From Pseudofabraea citricarpa (lineage: Eukaryota > Ascomycota > Leotiomycetes > Helotiales > Dermateaceae), in contig JAPWGK010000036.1 in NCBI GenBank assembly GCA_029641185.1, positions 163,769 to 227,768 of the forward strand: a DNA stretch of 64,000 bases, read 5' to 3'. The translations under genes were made by a program, and so were the position numbers. This document shows, one piece after another, positions 1 through 10,897 of the stretch. The notes below the pieces were generated by a model. It made no database searches, was not told where the DNA came from, and was given only the letters and a program-made list of their open reading frames with translations. How positions within the stretch are numbered: the first letter of the stretch is position 1; each line of letters opens with the position of its first letter.

Positions 1-1191
1 GTAAAGGCGTAAAAGGCTTCAGGTGGACCTAGAGCATGGCCACTAAGGATGTTGTTGTCCATGGGAGTCGAGAACAAAGCGCTCATCATGAGATTGGCGG
101 AATCGCTGATCATAGGAGACATCTGCTCACCGCCGGGGGTTTCTGCATCGCAGTCAGGAAGAAATCCAGGCGTTGGCTGACTACTAGTGCCATTGAAGCT
201 ATATCGGCGAGTTTGTGCTTTGAAGATAAGTAAATTCTTTCCGTGGGAATCCAGAACGACAAATGGTTTACTCCGATCATGAACCCAGGAGCCGAGCCGA
301 GGTCCCCTATTGCTAGGGTGTTTGTGTGGTTTGCGAATCACAGTGATGTCCTCTTCGGAAGAGGATGATTCTCCGCTAGATTGGCTCACTCGAAGCTTAC
401 GAGAAGGTATATATTTTGCAGCTGGCGGAAGGTCTTCTTCGGTCGTTTCACCTTCATCGGCTGAAGGTAATCAAGTTAGCATTGGTATCAACTCATGGTC
501 ATCAAGGCTACCCACTTTCGTAGCCACTGCTGGCCATGGAGCTCTCGCTCTGGTTTCCATCCTCGTCGTCGGATCCTTCTGCTGGCTCTTCTCCATCACT
601 TCCACGAAAGTCCCAGTATGAACCGTCATTGCTGGACGCTGGGTCGTCGTCATTATCATCACCATTCTCGATGATTTTGCGGAAAGAAGGATCAAGACTA
701 TTCTGGTCCAAGAATATATCAGGAAATATATCATCCTCATCTTCCGAATGGGAACTGCTGCTGTCTGAATCAATATCAAACCGTACTCGCCGAGCTTCTG
801 GAGTATTTTCATCTTCAGAGTGACCATTTGTAGCATTCCAGGCAATAGCTTGTGTATCGACATCAGGTTTATTCATGCGTGCCATGTGATCGTCAAAGAA
901 AGGCTCATTCCCACCGAGAACATCCTCTTGAGCTGTCATATCAAATCCTTCCCAGCTGCTCTGGTCGTCATCAATGGAGGGCCGAGGAGTCAATTCATCA
1001 TCTTCGTCTTCTTCAGAGTCGATGATTGCTTGCTCCTCAGCCACCTCGACATCTGGCTCATCCTCTTCGCTATCGCTGATCAGGTCCACCCCAGCATAAT
1101 CGTCATCCGAGGTATCCGTAGCTCGAGAGCTTCTCCGTACCGTCTTTTTGGAGGGGGTCCCGTTGGACTTGTGTCTAATGTTTCGCGACAT
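1..1191 (-). CDS. Acidic, serine-rich fungal protein of unknown function (5' part only)
   Basis: Two exons are visible: 1191..516 and 460..1, and the frame is still open at the window edge, so the 3' end is missing. The intron 515..461 starts GTGGGT, has a TGCTAAC branch site and ends TTCAG. The alternative donor four bases downstream would run into a stop. About 378 residues are seen. The N-terminus is basic (residues 1-25, rich in Arg/Lys/Ser), followed by about 170 residues dominated by Asp, Glu and Ser. After the splice comes a GYETDEGETTEEDLPP stretch, then a less acidic region with a WVHDRSKPFVVLDSHGKNLL segment. Low-complexity acidic blocks next to basic patches suggest a nuclear protein, but this is inference. 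I do not recognise the family. The start is the first ATG after a non-coding leader. Confidence 0.75.
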
Positions 1192-4100
1192 CTTGTGGGT
1201 AATTCTGGGTGTCGGTGTTTGAGATTTTGTATTTAGTATTTAGCACTTGAGATTTGGCGGTGAAGTTGTGTGTAAAGTAAGGGAGGTGAATATATTTCCT
1301 GTCGGTGGTATGGAAGGTTCGAGGGTCTCTTAACTCTGTAGAGACGTATCGATTGAGGTTAAGAAGAGGTGAAGCGAGTCCTGAGAGGGTGTGCTAGACT
1401 CGGAATCGAGGTTCGGTTTGTAGGCAAAAAAAAAAAAGAAAAAGGTCGCACTCGGGGATGGAGTCTCGCTCTTCGTCCAGAGCGCAACTCAATCTGTAAT
1501 CTGTTGTAATAGACAGGCTCTCTGATGCAGCCGCTGTGGCCTTTAGACACTGGGAGTCTGGTACTTCGTCAAGATCGATAGATGATTGAAAGTCTCGTTG
1601 GCTGAAGGACTGCGGGCACTCGGTGAGCGCCCGCAGTGGGTATTCACAGCTCAGCGATTGCCTGCGGCATGATTCTCGACGAAGGGTGTTTATGGGATGG
1701 GTGCTTTTTGAGTGTTTTGGGTAGTTGGACTTCGTTGTCTGTGGGTTGTGGTTGTTGATGAGGGGGGAAGAAAGACCAGAAGAAGATCGATGTTGGAGGG
1801 GAAAGAGCAACATTTTTAATTTTGGCGCTAACCGTATGTGCGCAGGACGTTGTAGGTATGCACCCGGGGGGAGGGGGGGCGTCGCTGTATAACGTGGTGG
1901 ACGGCGTTCATTGGAGCATCGATGGCTTCACCGCCAGAACCAAAGCTTATCGTCTGTAAGGGGCGTGCAGGTCGTCAAACAGCATTGGTGTATGGCGATG
2001 CATTTTATGGAGATTCCACACGACAACTGTGAACTGACAACACCGACTTCCATTGTAGACGTCAAGAGCAGCTCCTATTTCTCGAAGCGGCAGGTCGAAG
2101 AACAATAGCAAAGCTGTCAAGTACAAGTACAGTACGTACAGCACAGCATGGTACAGCCTTCGACGCTATTGTAGCTAGAGAGATGCCACCTGGCTAGTGC
2201 AGTATGGATGGCCAGTACCTCCGCTACTGTTAGCTGTTTTCAATAGTCGCCATATCCATCGTCTGTCGTTCGAGGTTCGAGGTTCGAGGTTCGTGTCCGT
2301 TTGTTCTCGCTCTCGCTCGTCTCTTCCTCTGTGGATCGCCTGAAAAACTCTGGACAGAATAATGACGCCACGCCACGGAGCCGCAGTCGAGTCATGGTTG
2401 TAGTCATCTCATCCAAACGGTCACAGTCGATGACTCCCAAGATATCATCGCATCCCATCTTGCAGAGACGAGAGACCTCCTCCAAGTTCACACATCACAC
2501 GCCACACGCCACATCGATGCTCTCCCTCCCTTTGTCTCCCTCTTCCCCTCTCGAACTGCCATATCTTATCTTCCCATCATGTTTGAAAAAACGTCACACA
2601 CCGCCAGTTGCGGGGCCTCAGTTTAGCCGATCAATCTAGAGGGGCAGCAGATCCATCGCCTGAACCACCCACCATCACGTGTTGCGGGATCCTTCGAAGC
2701 TTCCACAAGCACGTTGGGTCATCATGTGGCGAGCGAATTGTTGAGGGCCTAGCCTAGATCCTTCAGAAAGTCTTTGCAGGTCGTTAATCGAGTGATATTG
2801 TGGATAGCGAGGAGAAGAATCCTCGTGAAAGAGAGGAAAACGCACCCAGGGTCCAGCAGGGATGTTTTTGACCAAGTGTGGAGACAGGACCCCGAAACTC
2901 CGCATCAAATTTGAAGTATGTGTTAAGCGTCGTTGGCGTGTTTATTTTGGTCGCCTTTGGGACGCTATGCTGTCCATTTTGAGCGCTTTGGTCTGGTCTT
3001 AGTGCTGCATGTTTTGATATTCAGGGTCTTGGTCTGGATATGTGATTTGCAGTTAAAATCACACCTTTACTCTGAGAGTAAAGTCAAGCGACTAGACGTG
3101 GCTGCGATGTTAAGCTTGGTTTCTTCCACATTTAACAGCTTGAGTTGTTGTGACCAAGTCTTTGTTGTATATGGTTCTCTCTCGCTATTCACGTTCAGCA
3201 CGAGTAGATTTTGATGTTGGTGGTTGTCATGTTATTTTCTTTTCCTGCCTGCCTAAATCAAACAAAAGGCCCCAAGATATGACTGCTCTCCATGTAATTA
3301 CAACTTGACCAGCCCTGTAAACCCCATTAAGTTCTCAGACAAGAACAACTGGTGCAGCGCACTTTCTCGCAGATCATGGTTCAAATTACACACGCACCAG
3401 CACACGAGCAACTTTCATAGTGTGTGGTCACGTGAAACCAACCTCCACAGTCCCTAAACTTGAAGTAAGGAGGGAGATTTTATCGTGCCTGATGTCCAGC
3501 CGGAGCAATAGAAAACGTCATAAAGAAGGCTTGTGATAAAGTTCTAGAAATCTTGCGGAAATGATTCGGACCGACGGATCGTGTGATCTAGAATCTAATC
3601 TGTCTTGTGGCTTTGTCTTTGTCCGCCTTCTGATCAACGCAAAACCAATGAATGTCAAACGTCAAGACAAGTATGGCGCAAACACCCAGTACCCGGGACT
3701 TGTATGCCGGGGGCAGTGGCTGGTAGTTGTTTCAGTTACTGCACCCCACAACTCTGAATAGAGTCAGCTGCTCTTCCTCGCTTAACGGGATGTACTGTTG
3801 TTCTCCTTATACTTGTGGTATGGTAATGATATCTCTTCATGATATCAATGCTACCTACAATTAAATAGTGTATAAGCGAATATGAGCAGTTCCAAGTACA
3901 TCCAGTTACCAAATAATAAGCGAATTTGTTCTGGCCTTTCTAGGAGAGACTTTCATAGTACTCTTTAGGACCGTGTAACGTTTCATGACGATGGCTTCAG
4001 AAGAATTTGATTCTCACTCACTATAATGCTGGTGATGTGCTTTCAGCTTCTTTTGAACCGCTCCACAGTTTCATTCTTGCTCAGCAGGGCCATTTGTGGC

Positions 4101-4619
4101 ATGGGCCTTGGGCATCTTCAGCCACTTACCGACTTTGTTCTGAGGACCTATAATATGATTGATAATAAACATATATGGGTTCCGACCAGGTCGCACTTGG
4201 TTGGTGATTAGATATCTCAGGATTTTTGAGTATGACCTCTAAAATGGTACGCTATCTGCTGGGGAGGTCAGGATGGTGCCAGTGATCAGTGGCAACAGAT
4301 GACACTGTCCCCATTTCTTTGTCGTCAAGCCATAGCTATTGTTATTCTTGAAATTCATTGTCTACTTTTGAAAGACCCATTCACAATGTGTTATTCTAAG
4401 TATATGCTAAGTATACATTCACTCTCTCCAAATTGGCCAGTACATAAACCTTCCTTTCCTCCCCTCTTCCTCCTTCATTTTCCTATTCACATAACTTGAG
4501 AATCTCATTTAAACTATCATTCACAGCCTACATTTTTCCATTCCTTACCTTAACACATATTAAAAACAGAGCTTGTTTTTATGTACTTCGGTCAAAAGAT
4601 TTCTTGAAATATCTTTATC
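1192..4619. other. Long intergenic region, no supported gene
   Basis: About 3.4 kb between the diverging acidic-protein gene and the GH71 gene. Open frames here are short, lack recognisable domains and do not join through splice sites. The part next to position 1191 (to about 1815) is rich in T/C on the minus strand and contains an A12 run near 1426, consistent with a leader or promoter. The part before 4620 has pyrimidine-rich stretches (4440-4490) typical of fungal promoters near a start. No tRNA box pair was seen. Confidence 0.5.
2268..2293. repeat. 7-bp tandem repeat (GTTCGAG)
   Basis: Three complete and one partial copies of GTTCGAG in direct tandem, in non-coding DNA. It superficially resembles a tRNA T-loop but has no surrounding cloverleaf. 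Confidence 0.8.
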
Positions 4620-6979
4620 ATGCTCTTCAGCAACTTCCTTGCTATGGCCTTTGCGGCCTTTGCATCTGCTGCTCCTTGGCCAAGCAATGATATTGCACTC
4701 GCCTCGCGACAGACAGCGGATGGCCTTGTCTTCTGTCATTTTATGGTGAGTATAATTGCGGATGATTCACTCTGTCAAACTAAGTCTAATGATCTGCAGA
4801 TTGGAATTGTCGGTGATCGCACCAGTGCTGCCGACTATGATTCAGACATGATCCGTGCAAAATCCCTAGGAATTGATGCGTTCGCCTTGAATATTGGGGT
4901 CGACCCTTATACAGACACTCAACTCAACTACGCATATCAATCTGCCGCTACAAATGGAATGAAAGTCTTTATCTCCTTTGACTTCAACTGGTATAACACA
5001 GGTCAAGCGACAACAGTTGGACAGAAGATCGCTCAGTATGGAAGCCTCCCAGCCCAGCTCAAAGTCGATGGAAAGATCTTCGCTTCCTCTTTCGCGGGAG
5101 ACGGACTTGATGTTGCTGCTTTGCGAGCTGCAGCTGGCGCACCGGTCTTCTTTGTGCCAAACTTTCATCCCGGACAAGCCAGCTTTGATGCTCTTGATGG
5201 TGCCTTCAATTGGATGGTAAGTGAGCCCATGGCTCTTTAAATAACTTACCAATGATTAAAATAGGCTTGGCCAAACAATGGCAATAATAAAGCAGCCACG
5301 CCATCGGCTAATATCTCGGTTGAAGCGGGTGATGTAGCGTACGCCACTTCTCTTGCTGGAAAATCATACATGGCTCGTGAGTATTTCTAGTCATCCCTTA
5401 TACATTAACTCTGACTTTGTTGTAGCTGTTTCGCCATGGTTCAGTACTCATTTCGGCCCCGTAAGTCTTCACTAAACTCTTTTATTCTAGTACCCTCTAA
5501 CATTTCTTATAGGAAGTATCGTATAGTAAGAACTGGGTCTTCCCTTCCGATCTTCTGTGGTTTCAGAGATGGGAGGAGATTCTCACTCTCAAACCTCGCT
5601 TCGTCGAAATTATCACTTGGAATGACTACGGAGAATCCCATTATATTGGTCCGCTTGATTCAAAGCATTACGATGATGGGAATTCCAAGTGGGTGAATGA
5701 TATGTAAGACCCTCTTTTACAATGCTTGAAAGAAAAAACTGATAGTTATAGGCCACATGGCGGCTGGATGGATATGGCTCGTCCTTTTATTAGTGCCTAC
5801 AAGGCTGGGGCTTCTTCTCCTGACCAGTATATTACATCGGATCAGCTGATCTACTGGTACCGCCCAAATCCTCGAGATCTCAACTGCGATAGTACAGACA
5901 CAACAATGCAGCCTGCTAATAACGGGAGCGGGAATTATTTCCAAGGCCGGCCTGATGGATGGGAGTCAATGAGTGATTCGGTATTCGTCGTCTCCCTCCT
6001 CACATCTCCTGGGATTGTAACCGTCATGTCCGGACTCAATACACAGCAATTCTCGGCTCCTGCCGGCGCATCAGAGTTCGAAGTCCCCATGGATATTGGA
6101 TCTCAACAATTCTTCCTTCAGAGAGATGGGAAGACGGTTCTAAGTGCCGTGTCCCTACGCGATATCACTGATACATGTCCATGTGGCATTTATAACTTCA
6201 ATGCTTACGTTGGCACTGTTCCCGATTCACCCGTGGATCAATTGCAGGCTGATGGTTTGGCTTCTCTTACTGCTGGATTACATGTTTCGACTTGTAGAGC
6301 AACACCGTCGCTTGCTACTGAAACAAGGAAGCCAACGGTCACCCCAGGAAGCGGACCTGTTACCACAACTACGACTTCGACTTCGACTTCGACAGCGACC
6401 ACCAGGTAAGAAATCCCTTTCCCCATTTCCCCCTTTCTTTAGCCCCTGTTACGTTTGTTTTCTTCTCTTTCGTGATTGAGTAAGAGCAACGGGACGCGCA
6501 ATATGAAAACCCTCGCTTATTCCATGTTGTCTATTCTAACACTCATTTCCGTGTACATTGAATTTCTTTTTTGCTACTTTAAGCTCTTTAAAGCTAACCA
6601 ATCTTCTCAATATAGTACTACTACTTCCAACACCACGCCAATTACAACGCCTCCAGTGACAACGCCACCAACCTCAACCTCGACTTCAACCTCATCCTCG
6701 ACCTCATCCTCGACCTCAACAGCCCCTACATCCACGCAGTCATGCACAGCAGGCTACGGATCAGGCAATTACATTGGTCTCTGCTCTTTCTGCTGCCAAT
6801 ACGGATATTGCCCACCAGGACCTTGCACCTGCACAGCCTGGGGAATTCCGGCCCAAGAACCTCCCACAACGGGCCAGAAAGGTGTTCCTCTTCCCGGAGA
6901 AGATGATAGTTATTTGGGATTGTGCAGTTATGCTTGTAACCATAATTACTGTCCACCAACGGCTTGTATGTTGGCTTAG
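4620..6979 (+). CDS. Secreted GH71 alpha-1,3-glucanase (mutanase) with CBM24
   Basis: Predicted to hydrolyse alpha-1,3-glucan of fungal walls outside the cell. Exons: 4620..4745, 4800..5216, 5265..5376, 5426..5460, 5513..5703, 5752..6405, 6616..6979, giving 632 residues. A signal peptide covers about residues 1-18. The GH71 domain follows to about residue 440, with the family motifs VGDRTSAADY near the N-terminus, WNDYGESHYIGP, and NDMPHGGW spanning the fifth intron. A Thr/Ser linker (about 495-550) leads to a Cys-rich C-terminus with two GLCSF/GLCSY half-repeats typical of the alpha-1,3-glucan-binding module CBM24. The second half-repeat ends at CPPTACMLA, which is a normal end for this family as far as I recall. 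The last intron (6406..6615, 210 bp) is much longer than the others; its acceptor is chosen on frame and is the least certain junction. Likely roles are wall remodelling or mycoparasitism (inference). Confidence 0.92.
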
Positions 6980-7354
6980 TAGTTTCTGGATATGGATGTT
7001 TGTAGTGAGCTGTGAAAGCATAATCAGGGGCAATTTTTTGGAGAGAAATAATGTTTAGCGATGAATTCTGGCGAGGGTTGAACAGCTCACCTTTTCCTCA
7101 TCTAGTTGTTTTCGTTTTTAGTGTTGTTGGCATTAGGGAACTGCGGTTACATACCCATAGGTTATAGTGATTATAGCATTATCATATCTTCACTCTTTAG
7201 AAAAGGTCCACAATTTGTATATGATTTGATTGATTAGTATATAACACACGAAATTCTTTCTCACTCATACAAAATGATTTATCCATGAAATCCCTAATCC
7301 CAAACTCCTAAGTGAAGAGACGCCCGCTACCCGCTAGAAGAAGCTATACATGGC
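6980..7354. other. Intergenic region between convergent genes
   Basis: About 375 bp of AT-rich sequence between the stop of the GH71 gene and the stop of the minus-strand gene at 7355. It should hold both 3' ends. Nothing else was seen. Confidence 0.6.
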
Positions 7355-8640
7355 CTAGCAATCAGCACCCCATCCTCTCGAATCCCTCACATCAGCAGCA
7401 TAAGCTAGCCCAGCATCCAGCAGCCTCACAGCACCTTCTGCATAGGAATTCCCGACATTGAGCCTTAACGGGGCTGTTCGATCAGCAATAATACCCCTGG
7501 CATCAGCTTCCGCAGTATTTAATCTATATTCATCATCCATACAGCCTTCAAACCTTCCCAAAACCCCCCTCCTCAAAGCACTCTCCCAACGGGTAAAAAA
7601 TTCCATCTCGGACATAACGGCAGGTTTCTTCGGCCGATCCTCTCCTTGGTCATAGCTATATGGATATATTGCTTTGACGACTTCATATTTTTTGGTCATG
7701 AAGAAGAGAACTGGCCAAGAGATCATCCAGAGGAAGGTGAGGTAGAAGAACCATCTCAGCCAACGAATGGTTCGAAGCTCGTTTAGTTTGCCTGGCGAAA
7801 AGACGACCACTTCGCTGTTCTGCATAACGAAATCCACCGAGAGGTGGCCTCGATAATACGTCGACGCTACCAAGGATCGAACAAGCTGTTCCAGTTTTTT
7901 TGTATCGTGATTGATAATCTCCCTTTTCAGGACGAAAGTCTTTACCTGTGCTTTGTCGCTAACAAATCTCTCACACCATGCACCTAACTCCTTTCCCTCC
8001 TCGACGTCAGGTAGAATTGGTTTTTTGCTGGGGAATACGCCTCCGCGATATCCTCTTTCATTGTGTGCAAGTAACTCGATACGCTCTTCTACCTTACGAC
8101 CCGGCTCGGAAGTCAAAAGATGGGTGATATCGACCTTTATCCAAAAGTCTGTCACTCTATTCTTACTATGGGATTTCCCATGCTTGCGCACTGTCTCTGT
8201 ATGTGTGCCATGGATGCTTAGGATATATGTAGGAGGATACATGGCCTGAATTCGCATCATTTGCTCAAGCATCTCGGGGCGCGTCGAGTATTCGGGGTAA
8301 TTTGTCCATGTAGTCTGCCCAAATGTGTCTTTTTTCGAGAATGGTAGTGAAGGCGCTGTACTACAGTATATTATCAGCATGCTACTCGAGGGAGTGAGTG
8401 GCCAGGCAGAGCTTACTAGCTAACATGTCTGTATTGAGCACGTTCTGGCCCCGCCTGGGCACTGGCTTGAAACGCCGATTCATCTATTGCGTCGGAATAC
8501 GCTGGGAGTTCTTCGTCGGGATATGAGGATTCGATGTCTTCCAATAGCACGGCTGAGGAGGTGGAAGCTGTATCGTCGCGCCCGGGGTTGTCTCTGTAGA
8601 CTGGCGCTTGTGCGACTACATCTGCTTTCCCGGAACCCAT
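7355..8640 (-). CDS. Fungal membrane protein of unknown function
   Basis: Two exons, 8640..8417 and 8360..7355, encode 409 residues. The intron (8416..8361) starts GTAAGC and ends CTGTAG and restores the frame across a TA|T codon. Residues 1-70 are acidic, proline- and serine-rich and probably disordered. A conserved-looking globular part follows (about 80-255). One hydrophobic hairpin lies near residues 265-290 (WLRWFFYLTFLWMISWPVLFFM), so the protein is probably anchored by a short re-entrant or single membrane segment with most of the mass in the cytosol. The C-terminus is hydrophilic and alanine-rich. I see no catalytic motif. Fungal genomes carry similar uncharacterised proteins, but I cannot name a family. 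It converges with the GH71 gene. Confidence 0.82.
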
Positions 8641-9147
8641 ATTGACGCGTCTCTGTTTGTGTCACAATGAAAAGAGATATCAGGTATCTTTACTTGGAGG
8701 GATTATGGAAGAAGAAGATATTGTCTGGTCAAGTCAACAAGGCAGCAGGCAGTAGTAGTATATGCGGATACGAGGATACGCGTGTGGAGTTTATCCGGCT
8801 TCCAAAGCATTGACTCCCTGCGGCGAAGCCCATCTAAATTTAGATGTCACCTTCAATTCTTTTTTTCTTTCCAACCACGACCATAACATCAGCACAAACA
8901 ATCACAAGCATCTCTATTACTTTGTAATACTCTCTAGATAAAGTCAGACATATTATCTGGAAAATGTATATCCCTGCTTTATACTTATACTAAAAATGCT
9001 TGCCCATACTCCTATCTTTTTACCCTACTACTCCTTCAAGCGAGCTGATTGAACTTTTACCACTGAATCCAATCACTAATAGTTTATATCCTTTATTGAA
9101 AACAGATAACAGGAGAACCCTTTGTAAATCATAGTCCATATAAAATT
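8641..9147. other. Intergenic region, promoter side of the 8640 gene
   Basis: About 500 bp with no open frame of note. It begins with the presumed promoter of the minus-strand gene and becomes AT-rich towards the phosphatase remnant. Confidence 0.5.
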
Positions 9148-9745
9148 ATGGCTATTTGCTGTATAGCAAGCATGGCACATGTTCTTGGATTCGGCAGTGA
9201 TATGTTTGCCAGACTTGGCTATGTGGGTTATAACAGCGCTCGACTAGCTGTTTGGCATCTAGAATTATCACAAATATCTTATCGAAGAAAGCAAATCGCA
9301 GAATCACCTAAGGTGATACTAGGATCGCTAGAGGCAGATAGCTTATATACGTACCAAGCAATCACAACCCTTTCGGGTTCTTTCAGGTCTAGCTCAGCCT
9401 ATCCTAAGGAATAAAGTAGGTGACATGTAGTTGCATAAAACCCCTCTTTACTTATAATTTACTGCTACCATTGCTCTAGATACGAGCTTTAGAGCATTTC
9501 CCAATGTATGCTCAGAGAGTTCCCGTGGATATGATACTGTTTCTTGGCGACTTCATTTACATTGCTCGCCTCGGGCTCAGCAACGAGTATGACTGTAATG
9601 GATGTAGGCAGGTCTATGCTTCACTAAGTTGGAGTCATACTCTCAAAGACATGCTGTGGCTTCACATATACGATGATTATAAGATCACTAATGATTGCGC
9701 CGCAGATCAAACTGGAATTTGGGTGAATGCAATGGAGCCATAATT
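9148..9745 (+). pseudogene. Decayed PhoD-like phosphatase fragment
   Basis: Two adjacent open pieces in different frames resemble consecutive parts of the fungal PhoD-like metallophosphatase family. Piece 1 (9148..9414) has a FARLGYVGYNSARLAV stretch, an SYR, and LEADSLYTYQ followed by SGSFR, matching the N-terminal domain that precedes the catalytic domain. Piece 2 (9504..9743) has ILFLGDFIYIA, the metal-binding GD strand, and IYDDYKITND, matching the HVYDDHEIANDW-type motif; the expected His/Glu positions are altered. No splice pair joins the two pieces in frame and the catalytic domain stops after about 80 residues. There is no signal or start. I read this as a truncated, diverged relic rather than a working gene. 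A very compact unrecognised intron structure is the alternative. Confidence 0.6.
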
Positions 9746-10897
9746 CAATTACCACCTGGAGTGTACTATATTTGCTGATAGCTAACCTAGGACCGGCACG
9801 AGCATGTAACGACAGATTTTCCGTCCCTGAACGACCTTTCTCGTGTTATTGAATCCCTCACTTCACCTTTCAACCAGTTTATCAACCTTTCGATTGATAA
9901 CATCTGCAAATTGAGGATTCAGATATTGAATTTCCCCATATCCATTTCGAGACTCAAAATCCTCAGTCCTAACACTGAATGGACGCTCGATTTTCGATTG
10001 ACTGTTCATGATTGTGGCGACCAACGATAGACCGTGTTCTAAGACTGGGCCAGCCTTATTTCGCAAGCCTTGGCTCGGGAGAAGAAAGCAGATGACAAGA
10101 CAAGAGGGATGAAGCATGACGTCGCAAACTCCCACCACCACTGAAGGGACACAATTCTAAAGCAGCTGTCACCAAGTCTGCGACATACGAATACGAGAGC
10201 TTTACCTCGTCTCTACCGCAGAATCATAATTTGTTATTATCATCTGAGTCTTTGGAAAAGCACAAATGACAAGCGGGCCACACAGCAATTTGGTTCTTCG
10301 TATTCGTATGTTGCAGACTTAAGCAAGCGATCTCCAGTACTTCAGATCATCCTGTTCTTTCTGCTTCTCTCTATCCAGATGTCCTGTCATAGCACCTGCT
10401 ATTGCTCTGTATCTGCGATTCTGGCAAGGAATGCCCAGTGACCAGCTCATTAAAAACGCATTATCAATCACTCAACACCTTGGTCAATGCATGCCAAACT
10501 CGCTATCACTGCCTCGCGCGAGGGGTGGACACCTCAGCATCGATGAGTTATTGGGACGAATTGCGTCTTTGCGCAGCTCCGGAGTGTTGACTTGACCTTC
10601 CGTCTGAATATCAAAGCGCGGCTTTGCGAGAGGGCAAGTTTCACCCAATAGGCGAGTCATGGAAACAAGTGTGTCTTGCTCCTCATCTTTTACTTTGACC
10701 TGTTTGAGGTGTCTGAGACTCCTGCGATCTTGAAGTATCCGGTTCGCTGATTGTTTCGCATGTCATGGTCGAGGTCCGGAGAATCCCACTTTCACAGTAG
10801 CCTCGCAACGCAAGAACATCGCGAATCCGGTAACCACCTTCTCTATAATACAGACGGCGGCCTAGCCTGGGACTCATCGACTTGCTGTCACATCAAG
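9746..10897. other. Intergenic region with an inverted repeat
   Basis: About 1.15 kb without a supported gene. A 92-residue minus-strand open frame (10141..9863) has no recognisable domain and is not called. An inverted repeat is listed separately. The last 200 bp before 10898 are the presumed promoter of the regulator gene. Confidence 0.5.
10174..10320. repeat. Inverted repeat, 23-bp arms about 100 bp apart
   Basis: The left arm at 10174-10196 (AAGTCTGCGACATACGAATA and three more bases) reappears in reverse complement at 10298-10320 with one mismatch (CGA versus CAA). The spacer is about 100 bp. No coding capacity. This could be a small non-autonomous inverted-repeat element or a hairpin-forming remnant. 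Confidence 0.7.

Noticed and set aside
1394..1813. 139-residue minus-strand open frame upstream of the acidic-protein gene
   Set aside because: Ser/Leu/Phe-rich low complexity with no domain, lying in the probable leader/promoter of the gene that starts at 1191.
2268..2293. Possible tRNA B-box (GTTCGAG repeats)
   Set aside because: Simple tandem repeat without an A-box or cloverleaf.
9863..10141. 92-residue minus-strand open frame
   Set aside because: No recognisable domain, no splice partner, and next to a pseudogene region.
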